Below the pieces are notes generated by a model. It worked only from the letters and a program-made list of their open reading frames with translations. It was not told where the DNA came from and ran no database searches. Position numbers and translations under genes: made by a program. Below are positions 1 to 5,703 of a stretch of DNA of 5,703 bases, piece after piece. Every line of letters starts with the position of its first letter. Within the stretch, counting starts at the first letter, position 1. Origin of the DNA: Chlamydiota bacterium (GTDB lineage Bacteria; Chlamydiota; Chlamydiia; Chlamydiales; Rhabdochlamydiaceae). The DNA is taken from contig JAHFTP010000117.1 of the NCBI GenBank assembly GCA_023265495.1, forward strand, positions 1 through 5,703, in the 5' to 3' direction.

Positions 1-857
1 ATCATGGACATGTCGACGCCCTTCTTATAGAGGCAGGGTCTGGGGTGAGTGCGTTGCCTTCAGCCTCATCTAAGGGCATCCCCATGGAGACAGTGATGCA
101 CACCGTGTCACTACCCTATAACGATACAGAAAGAGTCATTTCCTATTTAAGGGAGCATGGCGATGTAGCTGCCGTGCTCATCGAGCCTGTTGCAGCGAAT
201 ATGGGTGTCGTAGAAGCCAGGCCCTCATTCCTCAAAGCCTTGAGGGGAGAAACAGAAAAAATAGGAGCTCTTCTTATCTTCGATGAAGTGGTCACCGGGT
301 ATCGATTTGGCCTTGGCGGTGTGCAAAATAGGTGCGGGGTAGTTCCGGATATCACCTGTCTTGGAAAGATTATTGGAGGGGGGCTTCCCGCTGCGGCTTT
401 TTTAGGAAAAAAAACAATCATGGACGAGCTCGCCCCCCTTGGCAGTGTCTACCAGGCGGGGACCCTCTCCGGCAATCCCCTTGCCATGGCGGCAGGTCTC
501 TGTGTGATGGGATTGCTTGAAAGGCCAGACTTTTATGAAACGTTGCAGCAGAAGGCAGATATTCTTTTGCGGCCGATAGAAGAAAAAATCAGATCTCGTG
601 GGTGGAATGTATGCCTCAATCGTATAGGGTGCATGTTCACCCTGTTTTTTGGGGTAAGGCAGGTGGGATCTAGAGAAGATCTCTCCACTGTGGATATAGA
701 TGCTTTTAGAGAGTTTTTTGCCTATTTGTTTCATAGGGGCATCTACCTCGCTCCTTCGCAATATGAAGCGAGCTTTGTTTCAGCAGCTCATAGCAATGCC
801 CACCTAGAAAAAACGAAACAAATTATTTTGGAGTTTTTACAAAGTCGTTATGCGTAA
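1..857 (+). CDS. hemL: Glutamate-1-semialdehyde 2,1-aminomutase (HemL), 3' part only
   Basis: HemL is a cytosolic PLP enzyme that converts glutamate-1-semialdehyde to 5-aminolevulinate in the C5 pathway of haem synthesis. The frame is already open at base 3 and begins HGHVD, which fits the conserved YHGHxD segment, so the gene enters from the left and lacks roughly the first 140-150 residues of a protein usually near 430. Numbering from the first full codon, the PLP-contacting Asp of the FDEVVTG motif is residue 94. The Schiff-base Lys of the CLGKIIGGG motif is residue 122. These are followed by the family signature YQAGTLSGNPLAMAAG and the C-terminal LAPSQYEASFVSAAHS block. The frame is intact to its TAA stop. 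A GTG at 45 could be read as a start, but the homology continues upstream of it, so it is internal. The stop overlaps the next start by 8 bases. Identification is very secure. Confidence 0.97.
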   Translation, partial: HGHVDALLIEAGSGVSALPSASSKGIPMETVMHTVSLPYNDTERVISYLREHGDVAAVLIEPVAANMGVVEARPSFLKALRGETEKIGALLIFDEVVTGYRFGLGGVQNRCGVVPDITCLGKIIGGGLPAAAFLGKKTIMDELAPLGSVYQAGTLSGNPLAMAAGLCVMGLLERPDFYETLQQKADILLRPIEEKIRSRGWNVCLNRIGCMFTLFFGVRQVGSREDLSTVDIDAFREFFAYLFHRGIYLAPSQYEASFVSAAHSNAHLEKTKQIILEFLQSRYA

Positions 858-2424
858 AAAACTGTTATTTTCTTTTCTGTGCTCTCTTTTTTTTCTGTCC
901 GCCGCTTGTGCAGAGGATCAAAATCCTAGCATGGATGACAAACTATCCAAGTACATTCAATATGATCTTGCAGGAGTCAATAACGTTGGCTATTTGTCTA
1001 TTGATAAGGATAGGGGAATTGATAACTCCACCCACTTGTATGTGAAGTATGCTCTTGAGTACTTTAGAAAGCAAAATGTCTGTTTTGTTGTGCTTAGGCT
1101 CAATACTCCGGGCGGAGAGGTCTTTGCAGCAATTAAGATCGCCGAGGAGCTTAAAAGGCTCGATGCAGAGTACCACATCCCTGTTGTCGCCTTTATTGAT
1201 AATTGGGCTCTCTCTGCCGGTGCATTGCTTGCCTATTCCTGCCGTTTTATCGGGATTGTAGGCGACGCCAGCATGGGCGCTGCGGAGCCTGTGATCGCAG
1301 GAGAAGGGGGCGGTATGCAGCCCGCTTCAGAGAAGATCAACTCCGCACTACGCGCAGAATTTGCCAATACGGCATCCTTTTATGGGAGGGACCCTCTCAT
1401 CGCAGAAGCCATGGTCGATAAGGACATCCTTTTAGTGCAAAGGCATGGGAAAATGATAAGGTTGGAGAAAGAAGAAGAAATCCGCCCAGATGATGAAATC
1501 ATCTCCAGGGAAGGAAAGCTTCTCACGCTGAGTGCCTACCAGCTTGTCCACCTGTCTGTCGCCGACTTTAAAGTGGACGCTGTTTCTTTAGCTCCCCTTA
1601 CAGAAGAAGAAAAAAGCAAAGATGTTTGGCCGGCGCATAAATCCCTGCTTTTTCAGCAAAGCTTCTTTGCTAAAATCCCTCATGCGGAGCTGCTGGGGTA
1701 TCAAGATTGGAAGATCGATTTTTTTGCTTTCCTTATGCATCCCCTGGTTTCTTCCTTGCTGTTCATGGGTCTACTTTTAGGGGTCTATGGGGAGATGAGC
1801 CACCCCGGCGCCGGCATTTTTGGCAGCTTAGCGCTCATTTGCATGGCGTTGATCCTCCTTTCGAGCTTTGCGCTGCAGACGATCCACTTTTTAGAGATTA
1901 TTCTATTGGTGAGCGGTTTAGTTTTAGTGGCTATCGAGCTTTTTCTTCTTCCGAGCTTCGGCATCCTTGGGGTGGTGGGGATAGTCCTCTCCATAGTGGG
2001 CCTTATGGCATTGCTGCTCCCTCATGTGTCCTATGGGGATTTTTCCTGGGATACGAGCGACTGGAGTGTGACGGCAATCGAGTTTGTCACGAGACTCTCC
2101 TGGCTTATAGGCGCACTTGTCGTCTCCATGATTATAGCGAGTCTTTTGGCTAGGTATCTGACAAAAAAAAATCTTTTGTGGCAGAAACTGATCTTACGGG
2201 GGGAACAAAACAAGGAAGAAGGATTTACTTCTCTTAGCTTCGATCTCCCGGAGGTAGGCTCAGAGGGAGAGACGTATACTCCTCTTCGTCCTTCCGGAAA
2301 AGTTCTCATCCATGATATGCTCTACGACGCATGTGCTGATGGCTTCTTTATCGATAAGGGGACTTCAGTTATTGTGATAGCCCATGAAGGGTCCACCATT
2401 ATAGTCAAAATAAGAAAAAAGTAG
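850..2424 (+). CDS. nfeD: Long NfeD-family membrane serine protease (ClpP-like + NfeD OB domain)
   Basis: This 524-residue protein has the full-length NfeD (stomatin operon partner) architecture. Residues 1-21 form a signal peptide (MRKK, then a hydrophobic core). About 45-240 is a ClpP-class protease domain with LNTPGGEV at 85-91 and the nucleophile motif ALSAG, giving Ser122. Lys162 in SEKINSAL lies 40 residues later, close to the Ser97/Lys138 spacing of the archaeal PH1510 protease, so an active Ser-Lys dyad is likely. About five membrane segments follow (roughly 293-312, 322-340, 346-366, 370-391, 411-435). The tail at 465-524 is the NfeD OB-fold (LRPSGKV, then GFFIDKGTSVIVI). Known relatives cleave stomatin or flotillin-type partners or other membrane proteins; the target here is unknown. 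The start at 850 is chosen because it gives an intact signal peptide. GGAG at 829-832 is too far upstream to be a good ribosome site, so coupling to hemL translation is probable. Cleavage could follow Ala21 (A-C-A), or Cys20 could be a lipid site with a non-canonical lipobox. Confidence 0.93.
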   Translation: MRKKLLFSFLCSLFFLSAACAEDQNPSMDDKLSKYIQYDLAGVNNVGYLSIDKDRGIDNSTHLYVKYALEYFRKQNVCFVVLRLNTPGGEVFAAIKIAEELKRLDAEYHIPVVAFIDNWALSAGALLAYSCRFIGIVGDASMGAAEPVIAGEGGGMQPASEKINSALRAEFANTASFYGRDPLIAEAMVDKDILLVQRHGKMIRLEKEEEIRPDDEIISREGKLLTLSAYQLVHLSVADFKVDAVSLAPLTEEEKSKDVWPAHKSLLFQQSFFAKIPHAELLGYQDWKIDFFAFLMHPLVSSLLFMGLLLGVYGEMSHPGAGIFGSLALICMALILLSSFALQTIHFLEIILLVSGLVLVAIELFLLPSFGILGVVGIVLSIVGLMALLLPHVSYGDFSWDTSDWSVTAIEFVTRLSWLIGALVVSMIIASLLARYLTKKNLLWQKLILRGEQNKEEGFTSLSFDLPEVGSEGETYTPLRPSGKVLIHDMLYDACADGFFIDKGTSVIVIAHEGSTIIVKIRKK

Positions 2425-2435
2425 TTTTTATCATT

Positions 2436-2903
2436 ATGTTTATAGCTCTGTCTTTAGTCTTGCTGGGACTCATCTGTGTGTATCTAGAATTTTTTTTGCC
2501 GGGCGGCGTCCTTGCCGTTATAGGTGGAGTCCTTGTACTTACCGCTATAGTATTTTATGGGTGGCAGGAAGGGTCTATCCTTGGCGCTTCGTTATTTTTG
2601 CTAGGCGCAGGGATAAGTACCTATTTTGTTTGTCGGTACGCCCTGTATCGGATTAAAAAAACGAGGGAAAAGGATTCTTTCTTCTTACAAAGAGATCAGG
2701 AAGGACATAAAGCTTCTTTCTTTGATGATTCTCTCATAGGGAAGGAGGGGGATGCCCTTACTGACCTAAAGCCTGCGGGGCATGTCACCGTCGAAGGAAA
2801 ATCCTATCAGGCACTATCTGAGCGCGGCTATATCAACAAAGGGGTCCGAGTGCGTATCATTGGCGGAAGGGCATCCTATTTACTTGTTAAAGAATTATCT
2901 TAA
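2436..2903 (+). CDS. Short NfeD-family membrane protein (no protease domain)
   Basis: This 155-residue protein belongs to the short NfeD class. It has three predicted membrane helices (about 2-19, 22-41 and 46-66, with a glycine/proline turn LPGG between the first two), then a basic linker (RIKKTREK) and a soluble OB-fold at about 100-155. That domain carries the family pattern IGKEGDALTDLKPAGHV, a YQALSERGYINKG stretch and a final beta strand. It has no ClpP-like domain and no catalytic Ser/Lys. Family knowledge suggests a structural partner for flotillin-type proteins, with the OB domain making protein contacts. It starts 11 bases after the long NfeD gene, has no strong Shine-Dalgarno site, and is probably translated by coupling. 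Its stop codon overlaps the ribosome site of floA. Its tail resembles that of the preceding protein, so the two may be descended from a duplication of the NfeD C-terminal half. Confidence 0.9.
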   Translation: MFIALSLVLLGLICVYLEFFLPGGVLAVIGGVLVLTAIVFYGWQEGSILGASLFLLGAGISTYFVCRYALYRIKKTREKDSFFLQRDQEGHKASFFDDSLIGKEGDALTDLKPAGHVTVEGKSYQALSERGYINKGVRVRIIGGRASYLLVKELS

Positions 2904-2907
2904 GGAG
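2901..2907 (+). promoter_or_regulatory. Strong Shine-Dalgarno site for floA
   Basis: TAAGGAG matches the anti-Shine-Dalgarno end of 16S rRNA almost completely. It sits 11 bases before the ATG at 2919, slightly longer than ideal. Its first three bases are also the stop codon of the short NfeD gene. It is the best ribosome site within the cluster, which suggests FloA is made in larger amounts than its neighbours. Confidence 0.75.
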
Positions 2908-2918
2908 ATCTAATCATC

Positions 2919-3959
2919 ATGCAATCGATTGCTCATTGTTTTCTACTAGCTGAGGTGGACGTAGGCCTTGGCCTTACCGCCCTTATTTTTATTTTTGGGA
3001 TCGTAGCGATCATCTTTCTATCCCTCGTGGCGAGATTTATCAGCTTATGGTTTCAGGCGTTTGTGTCGGGGACACCGATTGCCTTATTTAATATTATTGG
3101 GATGAGCCTGAGAAAAATTCCCTCACGCGTCATCGTCAATGCGTATATCAACTCCCATAAGGCAGGACTTAAGATGATTACCGTCTCTGACCTTGAGACG
3201 CACTACCTCGCGGGGGGAAATGTCATCAATATAGTCAGGGCGCTTATAGCAGCAGATAAGGCCAATATCTCCTTAACATGGAGACAGGCGACAGCCATTG
3301 ACCTAGCGGGGAGAGACATCCTCGACGCTGTGAGGACATCTGTGAACCCCAAAGTGATCGACTGCCCAGATAAGGTACATGGAGAATACATCACTGCTGT
3401 TGCACAAGATGGTATCCAGCTAAAATGTAGAGCTAGGGTCACTGTAAGAACCAACATCCAACAGCTCGTCGGCGGCGCTACAGAAGAGACGATCATCGCC
3501 AGGGTAGGGGAAGGTATTGTCAATGCCATCGGAGCGGCTGCAACTCATAAGGATGTGCTCGAATCTCCCCAGCGCATCTCCCGGCTTGTGCTGGAAAGAG
3601 GGCTCGATGCACAGACGGCCTTTGAGATCTTATCTATTGACATAGCGGATATCTCCGTTGGAGAGAACATCGGAGCGAGGCTGCGCGCAGACCAAGCGGA
3701 ATCGGATAAGATCATTGCTCAGGCAAGAGCCGAAGAGAGAAGAGCCATGGCTGTTGCTATGGAACAAGAGAACATAGCAAAAGTCACTGACATGAGAGCG
3801 AAGGTAGTGGAAGCAGAAGTGCAAATTCCCCTTGCTATGGCAGAGTCGTTCAGATCGGGTAATCTCGGCATCATGGACTACTATAGGATGAAAAATATTC
3901 AAGCAGATACGGAGATGAGAAAATCGATCTCTGGAGATAGCGAAAAAGAACAAAAATAG
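2919..3959 (+). CDS. floA: Flotillin-like membrane scaffold protein FloA (YqfA family, UPF0365)
   Basis: FloA forms oligomeric assemblies on the cytoplasmic membrane and organises functional membrane microdomains. The 346-residue product matches my recollection of Bacillus FloA/YqfA (about 330 residues) along nearly its whole length. A hydrophobic N-terminal anchor lies at about 17-47. The SPFH/PHB-like domain follows, with the conserved blocks HYLAGGNV (95-102), AIDLAGRD (126-133), VNPKVID, and LVGGATEETIIARVGEGI (183-200), then FEILSIDIADI (235-245). A helical alanine/glutamate-rich stretch (about 257-310, including QARAEERRAMAVA) is the usual coiled-coil oligomerisation region. The tail contains GIMDYYRMKNIQADTEMR. 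About six extra residues at 151-156 separate VIDCP from the next strand relative to Bacillus. The start at 2919 is supported by the upstream TAAGGAG. Its position directly after two NfeD genes is the known NfeD-YqfA pairing, in which the protease may act on the scaffold or its clients. Identification is very secure. Confidence 0.96.
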   Translation: MQSIAHCFLLAEVDVGLGLTALIFIFGIVAIIFLSLVARFISLWFQAFVSGTPIALFNIIGMSLRKIPSRVIVNAYINSHKAGLKMITVSDLETHYLAGGNVINIVRALIAADKANISLTWRQATAIDLAGRDILDAVRTSVNPKVIDCPDKVHGEYITAVAQDGIQLKCRARVTVRTNIQQLVGGATEETIIARVGEGIVNAIGAAATHKDVLESPQRISRLVLERGLDAQTAFEILSIDIADISVGENIGARLRADQAESDKIIAQARAEERRAMAVAMEQENIAKVTDMRAKVVEAEVQIPLAMAESFRSGNLGIMDYYRMKNIQADTEMRKSISGDSEKEQK

Positions 3960-3969
3960 GTTTCTTTCT

Positions 3970-4308
3970 ATGAAAGTGGATGATCTCTTCGGTGCCTTAG
4001 TTACGTTAGCTCTTCTTGCTCTCTATTTTTTCTCTCTGCAGAAGAAAAAGCCAAAAGCCGCTCCTCAAGGGCAAGCAGAACCCCATGCAACTCCACGTAT
4101 CCGAAGAGTCCCTCCCACTATAAAAAAGGCTCCGACTCCTATAACTAAGGTGCCTATTTCTATGCCGACGGCTTCAGACTCCGCCTATAGGATCAAAACA
4201 GCTCCCATTGTCTCAAAAGGCAAAAAACTGTTTCAAGATAAGACCAGCTTAAAAAAGTATATGGCAGTCCAAGAGATACTACGCGGCCCTTATGTCGATC
4301 ACTTCTAG
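3970..4308 (+). CDS. Small basic proline-rich single-pass membrane protein, unknown function
   Basis: I do not recognise a named family. The 112-residue product has an acidic N-terminus (KVDD), one hydrophobic segment at about 7-23, then KKKPK at 25-29. By the positive-inside rule this implies N-outside, C-cytoplasmic. Residues 28-67 contain ten prolines among Lys, Arg, Thr and Ile (for example PPTIKKAPTPITKVP) and are probably disordered. The region from about 83 (KGKKLF) to the end looks more ordered and finishes AVQEILRGPYVDHF. That tail recalls the short ILxEILGPP-like ends seen on other small bacterial membrane proteins, but this is from memory. It starts 10 bases after floA and overlaps the next gene by 17 bases, so it behaves as a real operon member. 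The Shine-Dalgarno site is weak. It may be a FloA or NfeD accessory protein, since its tail would lie on FloA's side of the membrane; that is inference only. Confidence 0.8.
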   Translation: MKVDDLFGALVTLALLALYFFSLQKKKPKAAPQGQAEPHATPRIRRVPPTIKKAPTPITKVPISMPTASDSAYRIKTAPIVSKGKKLFQDKTSLKKYMAVQEILRGPYVDHF

Positions 4309-4960
4309 AGTGCAAGAGCTCCGTCAGCATGTCGAGCAGATTTCTTTGGATTGCGGAAGAGATCCTAAAGATATTAGGCTCATTGCCGTTAGCAAGAGAG
4401 CATCTGCTGAGCAAGTCTTAGAGGCCTATGGAGCAGGAATCAGAAATTTCGCAGAAAACAGAGTCGATGTGGCTCTTGGAAAAATGCAAGATTTACCCTC
4501 AGATATTTGCTGGCATTTTATAGGGCATCTCCAGTCGAACAAGGTGGAAAAAGCCGTTTCTCACTTTCCCTGGATACATTCGGTAGACTCTCTCTCTTTA
4601 CTAGAAAAATTGGCAAGCAAGGAAAAACACACAAAAATCCTCCTTCAGGTAAATGTCTCCGGGGAGGGGACAAAGCAGGGCTTTTCTTCCTATGACGTGC
4701 TAGCAGCATGGGAGAAAATTTCTCTTCTCCCCGGCATACAGGTGCAGGGACTCATGACCATGGCTCCCTTTACAGAGGATAGGCAGAAGGTGAGGGAGTG
4801 TTTTTCCTCGCTTCGTAAATTAAGGGACCAAATACGTGAGCAAGCGCAAAATGGCCCTATCTTGCCCCATCTCTCCATGGGGATGAGCCATGATTATCCC
4901 ATAGCAATAGAAGAAGGAGCTACCATGCTCCGCATTGGATCTAAGATTTTTTTGCTATAA
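4292..4960 (+). CDS. yggS: YggS/PLPBP-family pyridoxal phosphate homeostasis protein
   Basis: Members of this family bind PLP on a TIM-barrel fold like the N-terminal half of alanine racemase. They show no clear catalytic activity and instead buffer free PLP and balance vitamin B6 and amino-acid pools in the cytosol. The 222-residue length is typical. Motifs in order are IAVSKRAS with the PLP-binding Lys35, NFAENRV (55-56 replace or keep the usual G-E of FGEN as A-E), WHFIGHLQSNK (74-84), LLQVNVSGEG, GLMTMAPF (153-160), and the phosphate-binding C-terminal block LSMGMSHDYPIAIEEGATMLRIGSKIF (in positions 194-220). The ATG at 4292 lies inside the end of the preceding gene, in a different frame, giving a 17-base overlap. 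No good Shine-Dalgarno site is present, so translational coupling is likely. The gene shares a cluster with the PLP enzyme HemL. Identification is very secure; the cellular effect is from family knowledge. Confidence 0.95.
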   Translation: MSITSRVQELRQHVEQISLDCGRDPKDIRLIAVSKRASAEQVLEAYGAGIRNFAENRVDVALGKMQDLPSDICWHFIGHLQSNKVEKAVSHFPWIHSVDSLSLLEKLASKEKHTKILLQVNVSGEGTKQGFSSYDVLAAWEKISLLPGIQVQGLMTMAPFTEDRQKVRECFSSLRKLRDQIREQAQNGPILPHLSMGMSHDYPIAIEEGATMLRIGSKIFLL

Positions 4961-5046
4961 AAATTTTTATTATGCTGTATTAATATAATTATATTCTGTT
5001 TAGGCATTAGACAATCTGTATTATTTTTTTGCCTATCCATAATGCA

Positions 5047-5075
5047 TTGATTTTTACTGTTTTTACCCCTATAAT
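5047..5075 (+). promoter_or_regulatory. Sigma-70 type promoter for the last gene
   Basis: The -35 box TTGATT (5047-5052) matches 4 of 6 consensus bases. A 17-base spacer separates it from a perfect -10 box, TATAAT (5070-5075). Transcription would be expected to start near 5082, giving a leader of about 25 bases that includes the Shine-Dalgarno site. Spacing and location in the AT-rich gap make this a strong call by inspection. The housekeeping sigma factor is the natural candidate. Confidence 0.8.
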
Positions 5076-5091
5076 TGTGGCTTAAATTGTT

Positions 5092-5096
5092 GGAGG
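5092..5096 (+). promoter_or_regulatory. Shine-Dalgarno site for the last gene
   Basis: GGAGG lies 10 bases before the ATG at 5107. It decides the start of a frame that is otherwise open to the window edge, and it sits just downstream of the predicted transcription start. Confidence 0.75.
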
Positions 5097-5106
5097 GTCT
5101 AGGCCA

Positions 5107-5703
5107 ATGTCATTACCAAATGTTTTAGTGGGATTAGATGGTGTATCCAGGTCAACTGGATATCCTATTGTGGATGAGGTGGCCAGAGACCGCAAGTTTG
5201 TAGAGGTGGAGCTAGAGCACGTCAATGCTCACACGAAAGAATCTACCCACCATTTTTCCGTGCTCAACACCCATACGGGAGATCTCTACGTTGACGATAG
5301 CATGCTCACCGTTGCAGTTAAATGTGTGCTCGTCGCACTGGTAAGCCCTGTGTTTGCTGTGGCTAGGATGTGGTGGTACGGAGCAAAAGCTCTTATCGTT
5401 ACAGGAACTGTCGCTTGCAAAGCAATCCCATTGCTCGGTGAGGCCATCAAAGAAAGAGATGGGAAAAAAGCGGTAGCGTCGTGGAAAGAAGTAAAGACGA
5501 TCCCTTCAAAAGTAGGCACCTGTATAGCAAAAGTCGTAGCAGCCCCCCTGTATTTTATTGCGATGGAGCTCGGTGCCATGTACGGCATTTTTGATCCATT
5601 TAATGGTAGAGAGATTGTTGCACATGTGGAACAGCATATGAACGGTGGAGTCTCCCGTAAATATGATGTGAGACATGCAGACATAGAGGAGAGTCTTCCC
5701 CTC
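5107..5703 (+). CDS. Uncharacterised putative membrane protein, 3' end outside window
   Basis: The frame from ATG 5107 stays open for 199 codons to the last base, and the promoter and GGAGG in front of it make it a real gene. I do not recognise a named family. The N-terminal 65 residues are polar (MSLPNVLVGLDGVSRSTGYP, then ELEHVNAHTKESTHHF). A long hydrophobic stretch follows at about 67-110, interrupted by Lys72, Arg87 and Lys94 and containing RMWWYG at 87-92. A charged segment (KERDGKKAVASWKEVK, 115-130) leads to a second hydrophobic region at about 136-163 ending MELGAMYGIFDPFNGRE, then a polar tail. No signal peptide is evident. The pattern of hydrophobic patches in an otherwise polar protein, and the MYGIFDPFNGRE stretch, remind me of hypothetical proteins in environmental chlamydiae. 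A host-membrane or inclusion-membrane role is possible but speculative. Antisense frames over it are shadows. Confidence 0.82.
   Translation, partial: MSLPNVLVGLDGVSRSTGYPIVDEVARDRKFVEVELEHVNAHTKESTHHFSVLNTHTGDLYVDDSMLTVAVKCVLVALVSPVFAVARMWWYGAKALIVTGTVACKAIPLLGEAIKERDGKKAVASWKEVKTIPSKVGTCIAKVVAAPLYFIAMELGAMYGIFDPFNGREIVAHVEQHMNGGVSRKYDVRHADIEESLPL

Larger units (their letters stand above)
4961..5106 (+). other. AT-rich intergenic region
   Basis: This is the only long non-coding stretch in the window. It is markedly richer in A and T than the genes and contains no plausible small ORF with a ribosome site. It holds two all-AT palindromes: one at 4957-4970, which begins in the yggS stop, and one at 4982-4995. 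A 6-base inverted repeat (TAGGCA at 5001-5006, TGCCTA at 5030-5035) has a 23-base loop containing a T run. None has the GC-rich stem followed by T run of a standard intrinsic terminator, so where the upstream transcript ends is not clear. The right half carries the promoter of the next gene. Confidence 0.7.

Noticed and set aside
402..761. 119-residue minus-strand open frame
   Set aside because: It is a shadow of the highly conserved hemL coding sequence and has no family resemblance.
45..857. hemL starting at the GTG at 45
   Set aside because: HemL homology continues upstream in the same frame to base 3 (HGHVDALLIEAGSG), so the GTG is an internal valine codon of a gene cut by the window edge.
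1805..1814. GC palindrome CCGGCGCCGG
   Set aside because: It lies within codons for the conserved HPGAGIFG motif of the NfeD membrane domain and is most simply a codon coincidence.
1707..2153. 148-residue plus-strand open frame inside the long NfeD gene
   Set aside because: It is an alternate frame of the membrane domain; the Trp/Arg/Pro-rich product looks like out-of-frame translation.
4984..4989. TATAAT as a second promoter
   Set aside because: There is no reasonable -35 at 16-18 bases upstream, and the hexamer is expected by chance in such AT-rich sequence; the site at 5070 is far better.
5286..5684. 132-residue minus-strand open frame
   Set aside because: It lies fully antisense to the last gene, which has a promoter and ribosome site; the minus-strand product has no recognisable domain and no ribosome site I could find.

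Overview
The window looks like bacterial chromosome from a member of the Chlamydiota (environmental, amoeba-associated type) or a close PVC relative. This is an inference from protein character: the glutamate-semialdehyde route to haem, a YqfA/FloA-NfeD module and a final membrane protein of a style I associate with environmental chlamydiae. GC content is in the mid-40s by eye in the genes and clearly lower in the one long gap. No rRNA, tRNA, CRISPR, insertion sequence or phage gene is visible.

Bases 1-4960 read as one tightly packed plus-strand cluster. It runs: 3' part of hemL (glutamate-1-semialdehyde aminomutase); a long NfeD-family membrane serine protease (ClpP-like domain, membrane domain, OB-fold tail); a second, short NfeD protein without the protease domain; a FloA/YqfA flotillin-like scaffold; a small basic, proline-rich single-pass membrane protein of unknown function; and a YggS/PLPBP-family pyridoxal-phosphate homeostasis protein. 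Gaps are about 10-15 bases or negative (8 and 17 base overlaps), so co-transcription and some translational coupling are likely. The cluster's promoter must lie upstream of the window.

The middle genes are the known NfeD-flotillin partnership, thought to organise and survey the membrane. Here it comes with an extra short NfeD and a small uncharacterised protein just downstream of floA. The two flanking genes are both tied to pyridoxal phosphate: HemL uses it as cofactor and YggS buffers it.

Bases 4961-5106 are an AT-rich intergenic region ending in a near-consensus sigma-70 type promoter and a good Shine-Dalgarno site. These drive an open frame from 5107 that runs off the right edge. It encodes an unrecognised protein with two hydrophobic regions, the most promising lineage-specific gene in the window. 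I see no convincing new defence or mobile system. The novelty candidates are the small protein after floA and this last gene.
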